64,000 nt of DNA from Halichoerus grypus (Eukaryota; Chordata; Mammalia; Carnivora; Phocidae). Under the pieces are notes generated by a model, which was given only the letters and a program-made list of their open reading frames with translations, was not told the DNA's origin and made no database searches. The stretch spans positions 46,694,628-46,758,627 of the forward strand of contig NC_135722.1 of the NCBI RefSeq assembly GCF_964656455.1, written 5' to 3'. Every line of letters starts with the position of its first letter. Position 1 is the first letter of the stretch. Shown here piece after piece: positions 23,524 through 64,000 of the stretch. The translations under genes and the position numbers were made by a program.

Positions 23524-23674
23524 TTTTTTTTAATTAAGTTATGGAGAACTGACATTTTTGTGATGTTGAGTATTCCTATCCAAGAGCATGTTATATTTCT
23601 ACTTGTTCAAGTTTTCTTTTGGATAGTGTTTAGTAGTGTTTGAAATTTTTTCTTCACATAGGCTTTGAATATTT

Positions 23675-23879
23675 CTTTTTTTAAAAAAATATTTATTTAT
23701 TTGACACAGAGAGAGAGAGAGAGAGAGATCACAAGTAGGCAGAGTGGCAGGCAGAGGGAGAGGGAGAAGCAGGCTCCCAGCTGAGCAGGGAGACCAACAT
23801 GGGACTCAATCCCAGGACCCCAGGATCATCACCTGAGCTGAAGGCAGATGCTTAACTGACTGAGTCATCCAGGCGTCCC
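23675..23879 (-). mobile_element. Can-SINE, minus
   Basis: Reverse copy with GA-rich body, ending ATCCAGGCGTCCC. Duplication TGAATATTT at 23666-23674 and 23880-23888. Confidence 0.87.
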
Positions 23880-24335
23880 TGAATATTTGTTATGTTCATT
23901 CCAAGGTATTTAACTTTTTGTTGTTGTTGCTATTATAAATAGGGTATTTTTTCTATCATATAATTTATATTGAGAAAACTCGATTTCTGTATGTTGATTT
24001 TGTTCCCTATGAGTTTACTGTGTTTTTTTTATGACTTATAGTAGTTTTTCAGTTGATTTTCTTAGATTTTCTAGATATACAATTATATCACCTGCCAATG
24101 TTTCTCTCTTCCAAATTTCACGCTTCTGATTTATTTTATCTAGTTGATTTGACTAATATGTCCTGTAAAGTGTTAAATAATATTCAAGTGATCATCTTTG
24201 TCTTGTTTCAAAGTCTGATAGAAATATTTCTAGTGTTTCCCCATTGAGTTTGATGTTGGCTTTTGGACTAAGATAGTTTTTTTCATGTTAAAGAAGTATT
24301 TACCCCTATCTTATTGAATGTTTTTATCAAGAATG

Positions 24336-24511
24336 CTTGCTTGTTTATCTATTTATTTATTTAGAGAGGAGAGGGGAGGGGCAGAGGGAGAAGGAGAGAC
24401 AGAATCTTAAGCAGGCTCCATGCTCAGTGTGGAACCCAACAACTCTGAGTTCATGACCTGAGCCGAAATCAAGAGTCGCACTCTTAACTGACTGAGCCAC
24501 CCAGGCACCCC
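24336..24511 (-). mobile_element. Can-SINE, minus
   Basis: Diverged reverse copy from ATCTATTTATTTATTTAGAG to CACCCAGGCACCCC. Confidence 0.85.
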
Positions 24512-24767
24512 AAGAATACATATTTAAAATGCCCTTTAACATCTATAGAGGTGATCATATGATTTTCTACTTCCAATTTATTTATTGGGTTTAGTTATGT
24601 AAATGGTATAATATTGATCTGTATTTGCATTCTGAAATGTATACTACTTAATTATGATGCTAAATTCTGTTGCTAATTTTTTGTTTAGGACTTTTTATTG
24701 ATGGTCATAAGTGATATTGATCTATAGTTTGGTTTTTTTTTTTGTGTACAATATTATCAAGTTTTGA

Positions 24768-24881
24768 CCTTTTTTTAAAGATTTTATTTTTAAGTAATCT
24801 CTACACCCAGTGTGGGGCTCAAACTTACAACCCTGAGATCAAGAGGCCCACGCTCCACTGACTGAACCAGGTAGGTGCCCC
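24768..24881 (-). mobile_element. Can-SINE short variant, minus
   Basis: A 114 bp copy of the AAGTAATCTCTACACCCAG type without the CT-rich block. Duplication TCAAGTTTTGA at 24757-24767 and 24882-24892. Confidence 0.85.
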
Positions 24882-24982
24882 TCAAGTTTTGATATTAATG
24901 GTGTACTTGCTTCATAGAAAAAATTGAACTTTTCTCCATGACTCTAGAGCAATTAAAAAACATAGGAATAATCCACTTTTTT

Positions 24983-25078
24983 TTTTTTTTGGTGGGCAGC
25001 AAAGCAAGGTTTATTGAGCGATAGTAAAGTGATAGTACAAAGCTCTTGAAGAGGGAGGGGACCCAAGAGGTTTGCCCT
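24983..25078 (-). mobile_element. Small processed insert of unknown source with TSD
   Basis: A minus-strand insert of about 95 bp. Its poly-A (T run on the plus strand) is at left, and the signal AATAAA lies about 14 nt before the A tail (CTCAATAAACCTTGC). It is flanked by GGAATAATCCACTTTTTT at 24965-24982 and 25079-25096. The layout is that of an L1-mobilised RNA 3' end. The body resembles a retroviral LTR R region, but that is a guess. Confidence 0.6.
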
Positions 25079-25310
25079 GGAATAATCCACTTTTTTAAAA
25101 AGTTTGTTAGAATTTTTCCTGTGAAATTATCTGGGCCTGCCTCATTTTTAAGAGGTAGAGTAGTTCTTTGACAACCTTCTCTGTTTCTTTCATTACAAAT
25201 TGGTCTCTATCATTTCTCTCTTTTCAGAGGCCAGTTTTGTGTACATGGCTCTTCTGCTATTTATAAATCTTTGATTTTTCTTCTTCCAGTTGCCTTTATA
25301 ATTTTTTTTC

Positions 25311-25475
25311 CTTTTTTAAAAGATTTATTTATTTGAGAGAGAGAGTGTACAAGCAGGGGGAGGGGCAGAGGGAGAGTGTACAAGCAGGGAGCCCTATGTG
25401 GGGCTCAATGAGGACCTGGGATCATGACCTCAGCCAAAGTCAGAGGCTTAACTGACCGAGCCACCCAGGTGCCCC
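25311..25475 (-). mobile_element. Can-SINE, minus
   Basis: Reverse copy with an AGTGTACAAGCAGGG repeat in the body and a CACCCAGGTGCCCC head end. Confidence 0.86.
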
Positions 25476-25962
25476 TAATTATAGTTTTCTATGATGTCCT
25501 TCACCCTCCATTTCTTTAGATAGTATCTATGACTTGCCTTCTGTGAGAATAATAAAACTAGCTCATATCCTGATACAAAGCTCAGACAGGCAGCTGAGAT
25601 AGAGGCAGCAGCAAGAAGAAAAGAGGATGTCTATATGGGGGCAGCGTTGAGACCCACAGTGACTGGTCCATCCCCAGGGTCTGCTCCTGTGGTGTCTGCA
25701 CAAATATTAACTCTGACCCAAGCACTGGGACAGGAATTGCCCACCCTCAGGCAGTAAACTTTGTCAGTAAATTATTATAAAATAAAGGCAAGCATATACA
25801 TCCTGCAGTCAAGCATAGCAGGGAGTTATTAGAATTTTTTGAAGAGTTTAGAATCTCTGCTTTTTAAAACTGCTGCAACACTGGGAAACAAGTATCCACA
25901 GGCTTAGAAATAGAAACCAAATACAAAAATTGTTCCATGAGGTAGAAAAGAATACTATTTTC

Positions 25963-26157
25963 TTTCTTTCTTTTTTTTAAGATTTTATTTATTTATTTGA
26001 GAGACAGAGAGAACAGCAGAGGGGAGGAGGAGAGGGAGAGGGAGAAGCAGACTCCCCACTGAGTAGGGAGCCCAATGTGGGACTCAATCCCAGGACTCTG
26101 GGATCATGACCTGAGCTGAAGGCAGACGCTTAACCAACTGAGCCATCCAGGCGCCCC
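25963..26157 (-). mobile_element. Can-SINE, minus, inside hAT remnant
   Basis: Full reverse copy. Duplication AAGAATACTATTTTC at 25948-25962 and 26158-26172. The duplicated bases are part of the hAT reading text. Confidence 0.92.
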
Positions 26158-26469
26158 AAGAATACTATTTTCATATGAAGCTTCAGTTTAACCAATTATT
26201 AACAAGGAAGACAATTTTAAAATTAATTTTTCCTTATTAAAGATATGATGAATACATCAACAGGTGTTTTGCATTACATACAAATCATGAAGCCTCTTTC
26301 TCAGTTTCTTATATTACTCCACAAATTACAAGAAATGTCAAAGAAAACATTGACATACCATTATAAATTTATATTTAAATTAAAGTCAGACTTACCCAAA
26401 AGTGATTTATATGAAGAGTTAAATCTTTTTAGAAAAATTGTTCCACGATTCCAAGAATTGTAAGCTGTA

Positions 26470-26664
26470 GGGATGCCTGGGTGGCTCAGTCGTTAAGCAT
26501 CTGCCTTTGGCTCAAGTCATGATCCCAGGGTCCTGGGATCGAGCCCCACATCGGGCTCCCTGCTCTGTGGGAAGCCTGCTTCTCCCTCTCCAACTCCCAT
26601 CGCTTGTGTTCCCACTCTCACTGTGTCTCTCTGTCAAATAAATAAAATCTTTAAAAAAAAAAAA
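26470..26664 (+). mobile_element. Can-SINE, plus, inside hAT remnant
   Basis: Head GGGATGCCTGGGTGGCTCAG and tail CTGTCAAATAAATAAAATC. Confidence 0.9.
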
Positions 26665-26716
26665 GAATCATAAACTCTAAAATTTATATTTTAAAATAAT
26701 TGATCAAAGTGTATCC

Positions 26717-26887
26717 TGGGTGCCTGGGTGGCTCAGATGGTTAAGTGTCTGCCTTTGGCTCAGGTCATGATCCCAGGGTCCTGGGATCGAGTCCCGCATT
26801 GGGCTCCTTGCTCAGCGGGGAGCCTGCTTCTCCCTCTGCCTCTCTCTCTGTCTCTTATGAATAAATAAATAAAATGTTTAAAAAAAA
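26717..26887 (+). mobile_element. Can-SINE, plus, inside hAT remnant
   Basis: ATGAATAAATAAATAAAATG tail type. Duplication AAAGTGTATCC at 26706-26716 and 26888-26898. Confidence 0.91.
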
Positions 26888-27287
26888 AAAGTGTATCCCA
26901 ATATGTTATAGCCTATAAAATACTCTCAATAGACCCAATAACAGTTGGATCAACAGAAAGATCCTTCTCAAAATTACAAATTATCAAAATTTATTTGTGA
27001 CCTTTCATTTGCCAAGAATGACTGATGTCCTTTTAATTATACTGATTGAAAATGAAGATCCTAAAAGTATAAATTTGATGACCTAATACATGAATTTCTA
27101 GAAAAATGAGGCAGAAAAAAATCTTATGATCAATCAAGATAGCACATTAATAAAGTATTTTTATTTATTGCATTGTATAAAATTATTTCCCTAAAAAGTT
27201 CTTTTTTTGCAGTTTGTGAGTTTATGTTGTTATTTATATATTGATATTACCCCTACTATGTTTAACAAGTATAAAATATTTTTGAAA

Positions 27288-27398
27288 GGGGGCACCTGGC
27301 TGGCTCAGGTGGAGCATGCCACTCTTGATATCTGGGTTGTGAGTTTGAGTCCCACCTTGGGTGCAGAGATTACTTAAAAAAAATGAAATCTTAAAAAA
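27288..27398 (+). mobile_element. Can-SINE short variant, plus
   Basis: A diverged copy of ~110 bp: GGGCACCTGGCTGGCTCAG head, TTGAGTCCCACCTTGG, AGATTACTT tail. It is the same short type as at 24768, in the other orientation. Confidence 0.8.
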
Positions 27399-27570
27399 AT
27401 ATATTTTTAAAGGAAAAAACTATTTTTAGCACCTTTACTGGAACTTTCCCCTTGTTTTTTGAATAAGGGGCCTTGCGTTTTAATTTTTCACTAGGCCCTG
27501 CAAATTATGTAGCTGGTCCTGCTCATGACGTTCACTATGGAGGAAATGCAGGCAGGGAAGCACCAAAGGT

Positions 27571-27763
27571 TTTTTTTATTTTAAGATTTTTATTTATTTG
27601 AGAGAGAGAGAGAGCATGAACACACTCACGTGCATGAGCAGGGGGAGGGGCAGAGGGAGAGGGAGAAGCAGACTCCACGCTGAGCAGAGAGCCCCATGCG
27701 GGGCTCGATCTCAGGACTGGAGTGGAAGGCAGGCGCTTAACTGACTGAGCCACCCAGGCGCCC
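27571..27763 (-). mobile_element. Can-SINE, minus
   Basis: Reverse copy with an ACACTCACGTGCATGAGCAG variant in the body. Imperfect duplication CACCAAARG on both sides (from 27561 and 27764). Confidence 0.88.
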
Positions 27764-27904
27764 CACCAAAAGTTTTTAAACAGGAATTATGATATTTATA
27801 TTTTGGAGGAGGTCTTGAGGATGAACTTTTAGGTCTTTGAGGGCAGGATTTGCCTCTGAATTCATCTTGTATCTTCTATAATGTCTAATACAGTGCCTGG
27901 CACA

Positions 27905-28140
27905 CCTGGGCTGTACAGAGCAGTTAAGAAGGTGGATCTGATGCCAGACATCTTGGCATTGAGTCCTGGTCGGCCACTTCCTAGCAAGTTACTTAACCTC
28001 CCTTCACTTCAGATTCTACATCTGTAAAATAAAGATAATGGTGATATCCACTTCACAGAGTGTCTATGAAGATTAAATGAGCTAATGCACATGAAGTCCT
28101 TAACAATAGTGTCTGACATTTAGTATTCACTCAAATGTTA
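27905..28140 (+). repeat. MIR, plus
   Basis: GGTCGGCCACTTCCTAGCAA, GTTACTTAACCTCCCTTCAC, CATCTGTAAAATAAAGATAA and ATTAAATGAGCTAATGCACA follow the MIR consensus order over nearly full length. Confidence 0.8.
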
Positions 28141-28449
28141 AGTAAACGTTAAAAGTAAATATTTATTGGAAGAATTTTTAACCCTCCTAAAGCAAAAGAG
28201 AATGTTGATGCAGTTTTTAGAACCGTTGAAAAAAATAAATGGAGTCCTGGCGTTTACACCAAGATCGCATCAACTTTGTGAATGAGCCATCCAGGCAACC
28301 CAATCGTTTATTTCTTAGGCTTCTGAAAGGATTCATTTCTACCCAACTATCTTTCTTCCATCTCCCTGAGAGGATCACCTGCTACCCAGCCAGAATTTCC
28401 TAATGGAGGCTTTTATGGAACTGACTAGGACTACGTTGGGGCTGTAAAT

Positions 28450-29216
28450 AAAAAAACCCACTCAAAAACCTCAGTGAACCACCACTTCACATCCCTGAGG
28501 ATGGCTATCATTTAAAACAAAACAAAAGAGAAAGTAAGTTTTGGCGAGGATGTGAAGAAATTGGAACTCTTGTGCATTGCTGGTGGGAATGAAAAATGGT
28601 GTAGCTGAAATGGTAAACAGTATTGAAGTTATTCAAAAAATTATATATGGAATTATGGTATGATCCAGCAATTCTGCTTATATATACTAAGAAGAATTGA
28701 AAGCAGAGACATAAACAGGTATTTGTGCACCCATATTCACAATCATATTATTCACAATAGCCAAAAGGTGGAAGCAACCCAAGTGTCCACTGATGGGTGA
28801 ATAAACAAAATGTGGTCTACACATACAAGGAATATTCTTCAGACTTTAAAAAGAGAGGAAATTCTGACACATGCTACAGTATAGATGAACCTTGAAGACT
28901 TTGCACTTGGTGAAACCAGCCAGCCACAAATACTGCATGGTTCCATTCATATGAGGTGCTGGGAGTAGGCAGATTCATAGAAACAGAAAGTGGGATTGTA
29001 GTTGCTAGGAGCAGGGGTGGGGTAGGGGAATGGGCAGTTATTGTTTAATGATATAGAGTTTCAGTTTTGCAGGATGAAAAAAAGATCTGGATGTGGATGG
29101 TAGTGATGGTTGCACAATGACGTAAATGTACTCAAGGCTGCTAAATTGTACACTTAAAAATGGTGAAAATGGTAAATTTTATGTTGTATATATTTTACCA
29201 CAATTTAAAAACAAAC
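28450..29216 (+). mobile_element. Old L1 3' end, plus strand
   Basis: Plus-strand wording of mammalian L1 ends: ATTGCTGGTGGGAATG, TGGTATGATCCAGCAATTC, CCCAAGTGTCCACTGATGG, TCATATGAGGTGCTGGGAG, AAATTGTACACTTAAAAATG. A SINE abuts its tail. Confidence 0.8.
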
Positions 29217-29418
29217 AGGGGTGCCTGGGTGGCTCAGTTGGTTAAGCGTCTGCCTCCTACTCACATTGTGATTTTGGGGTCTTGGAATTGAGCTGCATCG
29301 GGCTCTCTGCTCAGTGGGGAGTCTGCTTCCCCCTCCCCCTCCTGCTCCTGCTCTCTCACGCTTTCTTTCTCTCTCTCTCTCTAATGAATAAGTAAAATCT
29401 TTAAAAAAAATAAAAAAT
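29217..29418 (+). mobile_element. Can-SINE, plus
   Basis: Head GGGTGCCTGGGTGGCTCAG and a CT-rich body. Duplication AAAAACAAAC at 29207-29216 and 29419-29428. It inserted in an L1 tail. Confidence 0.9.
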
Positions 29419-29706
29419 AAAAACAAACCCAATGCAAACAATAAGAAAGTGCACTGGCACGTATAACCAGCGATCCTGAGGAAGGAAGCCTGCGTTGGCT
29501 TCAGTGTTTCTCTTAGTTTACCTTCTTCAGGTTGGTACCAAGATGGCTGCTACAGTTTCTCACCAGAACCACAGCACAGGAAGAAAAGAGAACACTTGCA
29601 TGCCAGCCTTTCAAGCAAGGGGACTGAGATTCACTCTGATTAGAATATTGTTATATGCTTATCCCTGAACCCATGACTATTACAAGGGCAATAGAATGAA
29701 AGATAT

Positions 29707-29890
29707 GTATTTTTTAAGATTTTATTTATTTGAGAGCGAGTGAGTGGGAGGGAGAGGGAGAGAGAATCTGAGGCAGACTCCACACTGAGCACAGAGCCCA
29801 ACATGGGGCTCAATCCCAAGACCGCAAGATCATGACCTGAGCTGAAACCAAGAGTTGGATGCTCAACCACCTGAGCTGTCCAGGTGCCCC
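29707..29890 (-). mobile_element. Can-SINE, minus
   Basis: Reverse copy ending CCAGGTGCCCC. Duplication AGAATGAAAGATAT at 29693-29706 and 29891-29904. Confidence 0.92.
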
Positions 29891-30299
29891 AGAATGAAAG
29901 ATATTGATGTCTTAAGCCAACTCCAGAGCCTGAAGTTGAGGTTGGGGCAGCTTCCCTCCTAGGAACATGAATATATGTTAGGAAGAAAAAAGGAGCACAT
30001 GAGGATGAGTAAGCAACTAGAAAAATTGACTGCCTCATATCCAGCTCAGAAATATTGAAAAAGTTTTTCAGGACATATGAAAGCCATCCATGGAGGAAAA
30101 ATTAATGTGGAGCAAGAGCAGATCGGTTTTCCTTCCAGCATTAGTTCTTAGGACCTGCTAACCTGCTGACTCTAGAACTTTCATCCATACCTCATTGCTT
30201 TTGTGGGAACATCTCAGCAAACACATTTTTCTTTGAGGTATAGTATATTTATAATCAAGATACACCATTTCATTCATTTAAATATTTACTGAGACCCAC

Positions 30300-31720
30300 T
30301 TCATGTCTTTTAGGCAAAGGGAAGAGTGTGGGCAAAAGAAAGCATGTATGAGGGGAAAATGATAAACTTCTGGTATAAATAGTTTGATGTCTCTGGAGCA
30401 TAGCCTGTGAGGGAGTGATAGGAGAGAAGCTGGAAAAGTAGAATGGGATCAGATCATAAAAGTCTTTGGCTGGGCAGTTCTTGTTTCAGCTTAGTTATTG
30501 AGGTAAAACACAGACAATAAAGCGCATTAAGCTTAAGCCAACATCTCAGTGAATTTTTACATATATATATACATCCATATAATCACCACCCAGATCAAGA
30601 TCTAAAATATTTCTAGCATTCCAGAAGGTTCCTTCATGCCTTTCCCAGTCAATCCCCATCCCCAGTGGGAACACTGTTCTGGCCTCAATTGCTATTAATT
30701 AGTTCAGTCTGTTCTTAACCTTCATAGAAGTGGACTTATACAATTTGTACCCTTTTGTATCTGGCTTCTTTTACCCATTGTAATGATCATGAGATGTCTC
30801 TGTGTTGTGGAACTTACGAGACTTTGTTCATTTTCAGGCTCCATAGTATTCCATTGAACGAAAATCCAGCAACTTGTTTATGCAGTTTCTAGTTGACAGC
30901 CATTTGGGTTATTTCCAGTTTTGTGCTAGTGTGACTATAGCTATTGTGAACATTCTTATACATGTCTTTTGGTGAACATATGTACTCATTTCTCTTGGGT
31001 ATATACCCGGAAGTCGGTAGGCACGTTTTTGTTTTAGTAGGTACTTCCCAACAGTTCTCCAGAGTGGCCGTATCAAGGGAGTTTTGACTTTCACCTGAGG
31101 AAGACTGGGAGTGGTGTGATGAGATTTATATTTTAGTCTGGCAGCCACTATGAAAGATGCACTGAAGGCGGGTGAGGTTGGAGACAGGGATACCAGTAAA
31201 GAATCACAGACCAGGAGCAATAGACCAGGTGAGGGATGATGAGGCCCTGAGCTCTGGAAGCTTGTATGGAGGGAGAGGATGGCTTTGAGAGATGATAAGA
31301 AGGTAGAGTTGACATGATTGTTTGGATGTGGTAGGGAGAGAGAGAATGGAGTCCAGGATGACTGCCAGGTCTCTGACTTGGTGTTGGCAGAATGGTGGTG
31401 CCCTTTCCAGAGAGAGGGAGCACTTGGGAAGGAGAAGGTTTGAGGGAGAAGATGAGCTCTGTTTTGAACATCTTGAATCTGAGAGACCTGTGCAAGATCA
31501 AGGTGGAGGTATCCAGTAGGTAATTGGATACATAGAACTGAAGCTATGGGAAGAGATGCAAGCTGGAGATTTCTATTATGGAAGCAAGGGAATGAGTGAA
31601 CCATCAGGGAGGAAGGAGGTGTAGAAAGAGGATCCCAAGAAGATGATTGAGAAGGCATTTCCTGAGAGGTAGGAGGAAAACCAGGAGCTTGCCTGCTGTG
31701 ATGAAAATCCAGGGGAGGGA
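30300..31720 (+). repeat. Old mammalian interspersed repeat, copy 2, split by L1
   Basis: Left part GGGATCAGATCATAAAAGTC near 30450. It continues after the L1 (30485-31085) with AGTCCAGGATGACTGCCAGG, TGAACATCTTGAATCTGAGA and ATTGGATACATAGAACTGAA. Frames on either strand here are not genes. Confidence 0.45.
30485..31085 (-). mobile_element. Old L1 3' end, minus strand, inside another repeat
   Basis: Reverse L1 3' wording (TGAGGTAAAACACAGACAA, AATCACCACCCAGATCAAG, TTGTGTATCTGGCTTC-like, GTTCTCCAGAGTGGC). On both sides the same mammalian interspersed repeat continues, so this is a nested insertion. Confidence 0.65.
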
Positions 31721-34019
31721 CAGTTTCCAAAAAGAGTTTCCAAAGGCTGCTGAGGAATCAAAAAAGATGGGCACTGAAAGGTGTCTGGTGAATACAGAGT
31801 TTAACCTAGCCGTCCATGGTGCAGAGGCACCCAGGGTCTTCTGCCTCCACAGCCTCTCTCGTGCCAGAAGCCTACACCAGTGTGGTGGGGCTGATTGGGC
31901 TCTCTTTCCCCTCAGGTCTTGAGCCTGAGGCAAAGGAGAGGGAGAGGAAGAGGCAGATTCAGCCTCAGTCCAGGGACAGTGGCTGTGGCCTCTCAGAGAA
32001 GTTTGTGGGGACCTCAGCTGGACAATAGAAGGCAGACGTCAGCTAGTGCAGGGCCCACCGAGTCCCTCCCGACATTGGAACACCGAAAACATTGACATTT
32101 GAATATAAACTTCCCCTGGAGCCTTTCCCTTATGGAAATTTCCAGTTGTAAACCATACTGACTTTAATCTGAAGTGTCAGAAAGGTTGCCCAGGGGTCTG
32201 GGAGCCAACCAGCTGAAAGCACATTTGTATGGAAGTCGGGGCAAACAAAATAGAATTCAGAACATTTTTTGAGATTTGTGCCAGTGGTGAACTTTTCCAG
32301 GAAACATGACAAAAACTGACCCTCTTAGGCAAAAAAGCACTGGGTCTTATCATAATTAATTTGTATTCTTACTGAAACATGAACTTGGGGGAAAAGATGA
32401 AGGGAAAGAACAGCACATGTCTTATTTCTTTACCAGGCACACGGGGCTGGAGGAGGCTCCCGTAGAACTTAATGGGCAGCTTTATGTATTTATATGCTTT
32501 GACTGGAGCTAAAGAGGTCTGTGCCACACAATGGGCAGTTTCTAGTTGGATTTTAAAAGAAAATAACTTTGATCATTTCAAAAGCAATGAAGCCTGATGC
32601 AGCGCAGAGAAAAGAAAGTGGTAATTTATGGCTACCATTAAGGACACAAAGACAAAGGCGGAGGGAACGTTTCACTAAGTGAAGATTTACAAATGTGTAA
32701 AAACCATCCTTATGGCTAGAAATAGCTGAGTGTCTCTCTCGGTACCAAACAAAAGGGGATAGGAGGGAGGGGCAAAAGACAGAAAAAGGGATGCAACCTG
32801 CCTGCCTTCACTGGGGATGAAAAGGTCAAAAGAAAAACAACCACAGAAAAGTTATTTTCTTAGATTCTCCATCCAGCAGCAGCACTAGCAATGAAGGCCC
32901 AAAGAGGCATTCTTCGCCTAGGCCCATGGGCATGGGAAAGACAGAGGCAGCAGATTGGGGCGGGGCGGGGGGGGGGGGGGGATGTGTGTGCTACAAAGAG
33001 GGGCGCTCTGGAAAGGGGATGGACCCTAGGAAGACATGTTCTTGTGCATGAGCTAGGTGGGTATTTTCTATGACGTTTCTTTTTTTCCTGATTACCAAAG
33101 GGGTGTGTGTGTGTGTGTATTCACTATTCATATATATTCATTATTAAATTTTCTCCTGTAAATATATACACACGTACACAAACATGTATGTTTGTATGTA
33201 TGTATGTATATATATGCGTAGGAGAAAATGTAATAAATAAAGAGAAACTGATTAAAACCCCTCAGTATGGCGTTCAACAGCAGCATCTCGGAATCGTTGT
33301 TGCATTTGTTCCTGGAGTGATGCCGGGTGTAGTGGGCTCCATCATCGGTGGCAAGGGGAGGCATGGGAAGTCTCCGTATGTACATGTGCCCTTGTAGGGA
33401 CTGTCTTGCTTGGAGGGCCAGCTGACAGGCGGTGCCTGTATTTGCAGCTGGCCAGACCTGATGTTTACGAGTTCAGATGGTCATAGAAACCACCCGTGAC
33501 CCAGGCAAAACTGGTGCGGTCTCTTGTCCCTGCTGGCTCACCTTTGACTGCTAGCCCCCTTTCCCTTCACCTTCTAGGCTCCCCTGTAGATACATTTAAC
33601 TAGTGTTGAGTGAGATGAACATTTTCTGCTGTGATTCTAGGCCCAGCAGTGTACCAGAGAGGAACAGTCCTAAGCATGTGGGGTGGTGGGACAGGTGGTT
33701 GGGCCACTGCTTGGGGCTGGGGATCACAGAAGGCCTGGCCTGGGCAACACGGAGAAAGGTGCAGAGTGCATGTGAAGGTGAGCGGGGATCCGATGTTGCC
33801 CTCTCCCCTGAGTCTCCTGAGGGTCAGAAGTATGTGGAATTGCTCACTCCAACCACATTACCCGTCCCAAGTGGAGAGGTGGGAAAGCCCCAGAGGTGGC
33901 TTTAGGGTTTGGGGATTATAGGATTCTGAACTACACAGGACAATTTCTGGGAGCCTCCTGTTGGAATATTTCAGGCCAGAGTGCTATTTGTCGCACAAGA
34001 GGGACTGGGTCAAGTTGTA
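31721..34019. other. Upstream flank of SCUBE2, largely repeat-free
   Basis: From about 32100 to 33900 I see no SINE or L1, which is unusual in this window. It holds the G run at 32956, a GT run and a (GTAT)n patch at 33099-33215. It could hold SCUBE2 regulatory elements. That is inference, with no motif proof. Confidence 0.5.
32956..32983. repeat. G-rich run (GGGGCGGGGCG then poly-G)
   Basis: A run of about 27 bases, almost all G, roughly 1 kb upstream of the CpG island. It has enough G tracts for a G-quadruplex. Confidence 0.85.
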
Positions 34020-34395
34020 GGACACTGCAAACGGCGGAGCACGAGGCTCTGGGGGCTGGAGCGGGGCGGGGGTGCGGGAGCAGCGGGTCTGGTGACGGGG
34101 CCTGCACTGGGGACTCGGGCCTGCCCGGCCAAGCTGACAGCCGCCCTCCGGCCACCGCGGCCGCGCCCCCTCCGCCCAGCGCCCGGAGGGGGAAGGGAGG
34201 GGGCCGGGAGGGGCGGCACTGCCCCCGCGCCGCCCGCCCCGGCCCCGGGGAGGACCGTGTGAAAATGAGGCCGGGGCTCGGGGGCCGGGCGGGGCCGGGC
34301 CGGGGGTGTCAGAGCGCGGCGGGCAGGGCGCCCGCACACACCTCCCGGAGCCGCCGCCGCGCTCGCCGTCTCTGCCCGCAGCCGCCGCGCCACCC

Positions 34396-64000
<29,605 letters not shown>

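Larger units (their letters stand above)
22116..25300 (-). mobile_element. Long old L1 remnant, minus strand, cut by several SINEs
   Basis: Weak but continuous reverse L1 wording: CTTTGCCTATTTTCTTTTGG near 22450, the ORF2-like CCATTGAGTTTGATGTTGG near 24240, and TCCTGTGAAATTATCTGGGC near 25120. SINEs at 23148, 23326, 23675, 24336 and 24768, and a small processed insert at 24983, interrupt it. It is the host into which the L1 at 19138-22098 jumped. Confidence 0.6.
25860..27525 (+). mobile_element. Decayed hAT DNA transposon (transposase C-terminal half)
   Basis: Translation in shifting frames gives the typical C-terminal order of hAT/ZMYM-like transposases. FSYEA and EDNFKINF lie near 26160-26230, and DLYEELNLFRKIVP near 26410-26450. 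The dimerisation-region motif TVGSTERSFSKLQIIK is at 26941-26988, then ENEDP and DDLIHEF up to about 27100. Stops and frameshifts are frequent. SINEs at 25963-26157, 26470-26664 and 26717-26887 interrupt it, and a tRNA-type SINE sits near 27290. The tail near 27460-27525 (GGGGCCTTGC, GCAAATTATGTAGCTGG) resembles the terminal wording of mammalian hAT elements. The 5' end is not resolved. It could instead be a dead retrocopy of a domesticated hAT gene. Confidence 0.68.

Noticed and set aside
30909..31730. A 273-codon minus-strand frame
   Set aside because: It runs through an old interspersed repeat and into an L1 3' end (GIYPREMSTYVHQ-type L1 text at its C-terminus). No signal of a host gene.
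33107..33397. A 96-codon plus-strand frame with a glycine/valine-rich end
   Set aside because: It starts in a GT/TATG simple repeat, and I see no homology or splice sites.

Overview
This is nuclear DNA of a carnivoran mammal. More than 30 copies of the carnivore tRNA-Lys-derived SINE (Can-SINE) are scattered on both strands, together with carnivore-type L1 elements, and the only host gene has a mammalian exon-intron structure. The SINE tails (a CGCTGTGTCTCTCTCTGTC block before AATAAA repeats) look more like bear, seal or weasel copies than dog copies. That narrower placement is inference.

The gene is SCUBE2 (signal peptide, CUB and EGF-like domain protein 2), on the + strand. It enters the window at its first exon and leaves at the right edge. 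The coding start is at 34396, inside a CpG island (about 34020-34860). Nine coding exons are visible: 34396-34519, 35875-35997, 43485-43610, 48263-48397, 53188-53313, 55804-55920, 56687-56776, 61501-61617 and 62581-62703. All have GT/AG borders and join in phase 1. Together they encode 360 residues: a signal peptide, seven EGF-like modules and one basic linker exon. The rest of the gene (more EGF modules, cysteine-rich repeats, CUB domain) lies beyond 64000.

The left half (1-34 kb) is intergenic as far as I can see. It is dominated by nested retrotransposons: a 5'-truncated L1 with a reverse-transcriptase frame (11664-15193), a rearranged L1 that keeps its 5' end (19138-22098), older L1 pieces, and MIR and MER5-type relics. 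It also holds a decayed hAT DNA transposon (about 25860-27525) and a small processed pseudogene fragment of HSP90B1 that still ends in KDEL (15330-15500). Several insertions have readable target-site duplications, so the order of insertion can be worked out.

The SCUBE2 introns (0.8-7.5 kb) carry more SINEs and L1 fragments, a short telomere-like tract 50 bp after exon 6, and microsatellites. I found no RNA gene, no CRISPR array and no sign of a novel gene system. The points most worth a second look are the HSP90B1 relic, the hAT relic, the furin-like site in the SCUBE2 linker exon, the upstream ORF over the SCUBE2 start, the telomere-like tract, and an unexplained open frame at the right edge.
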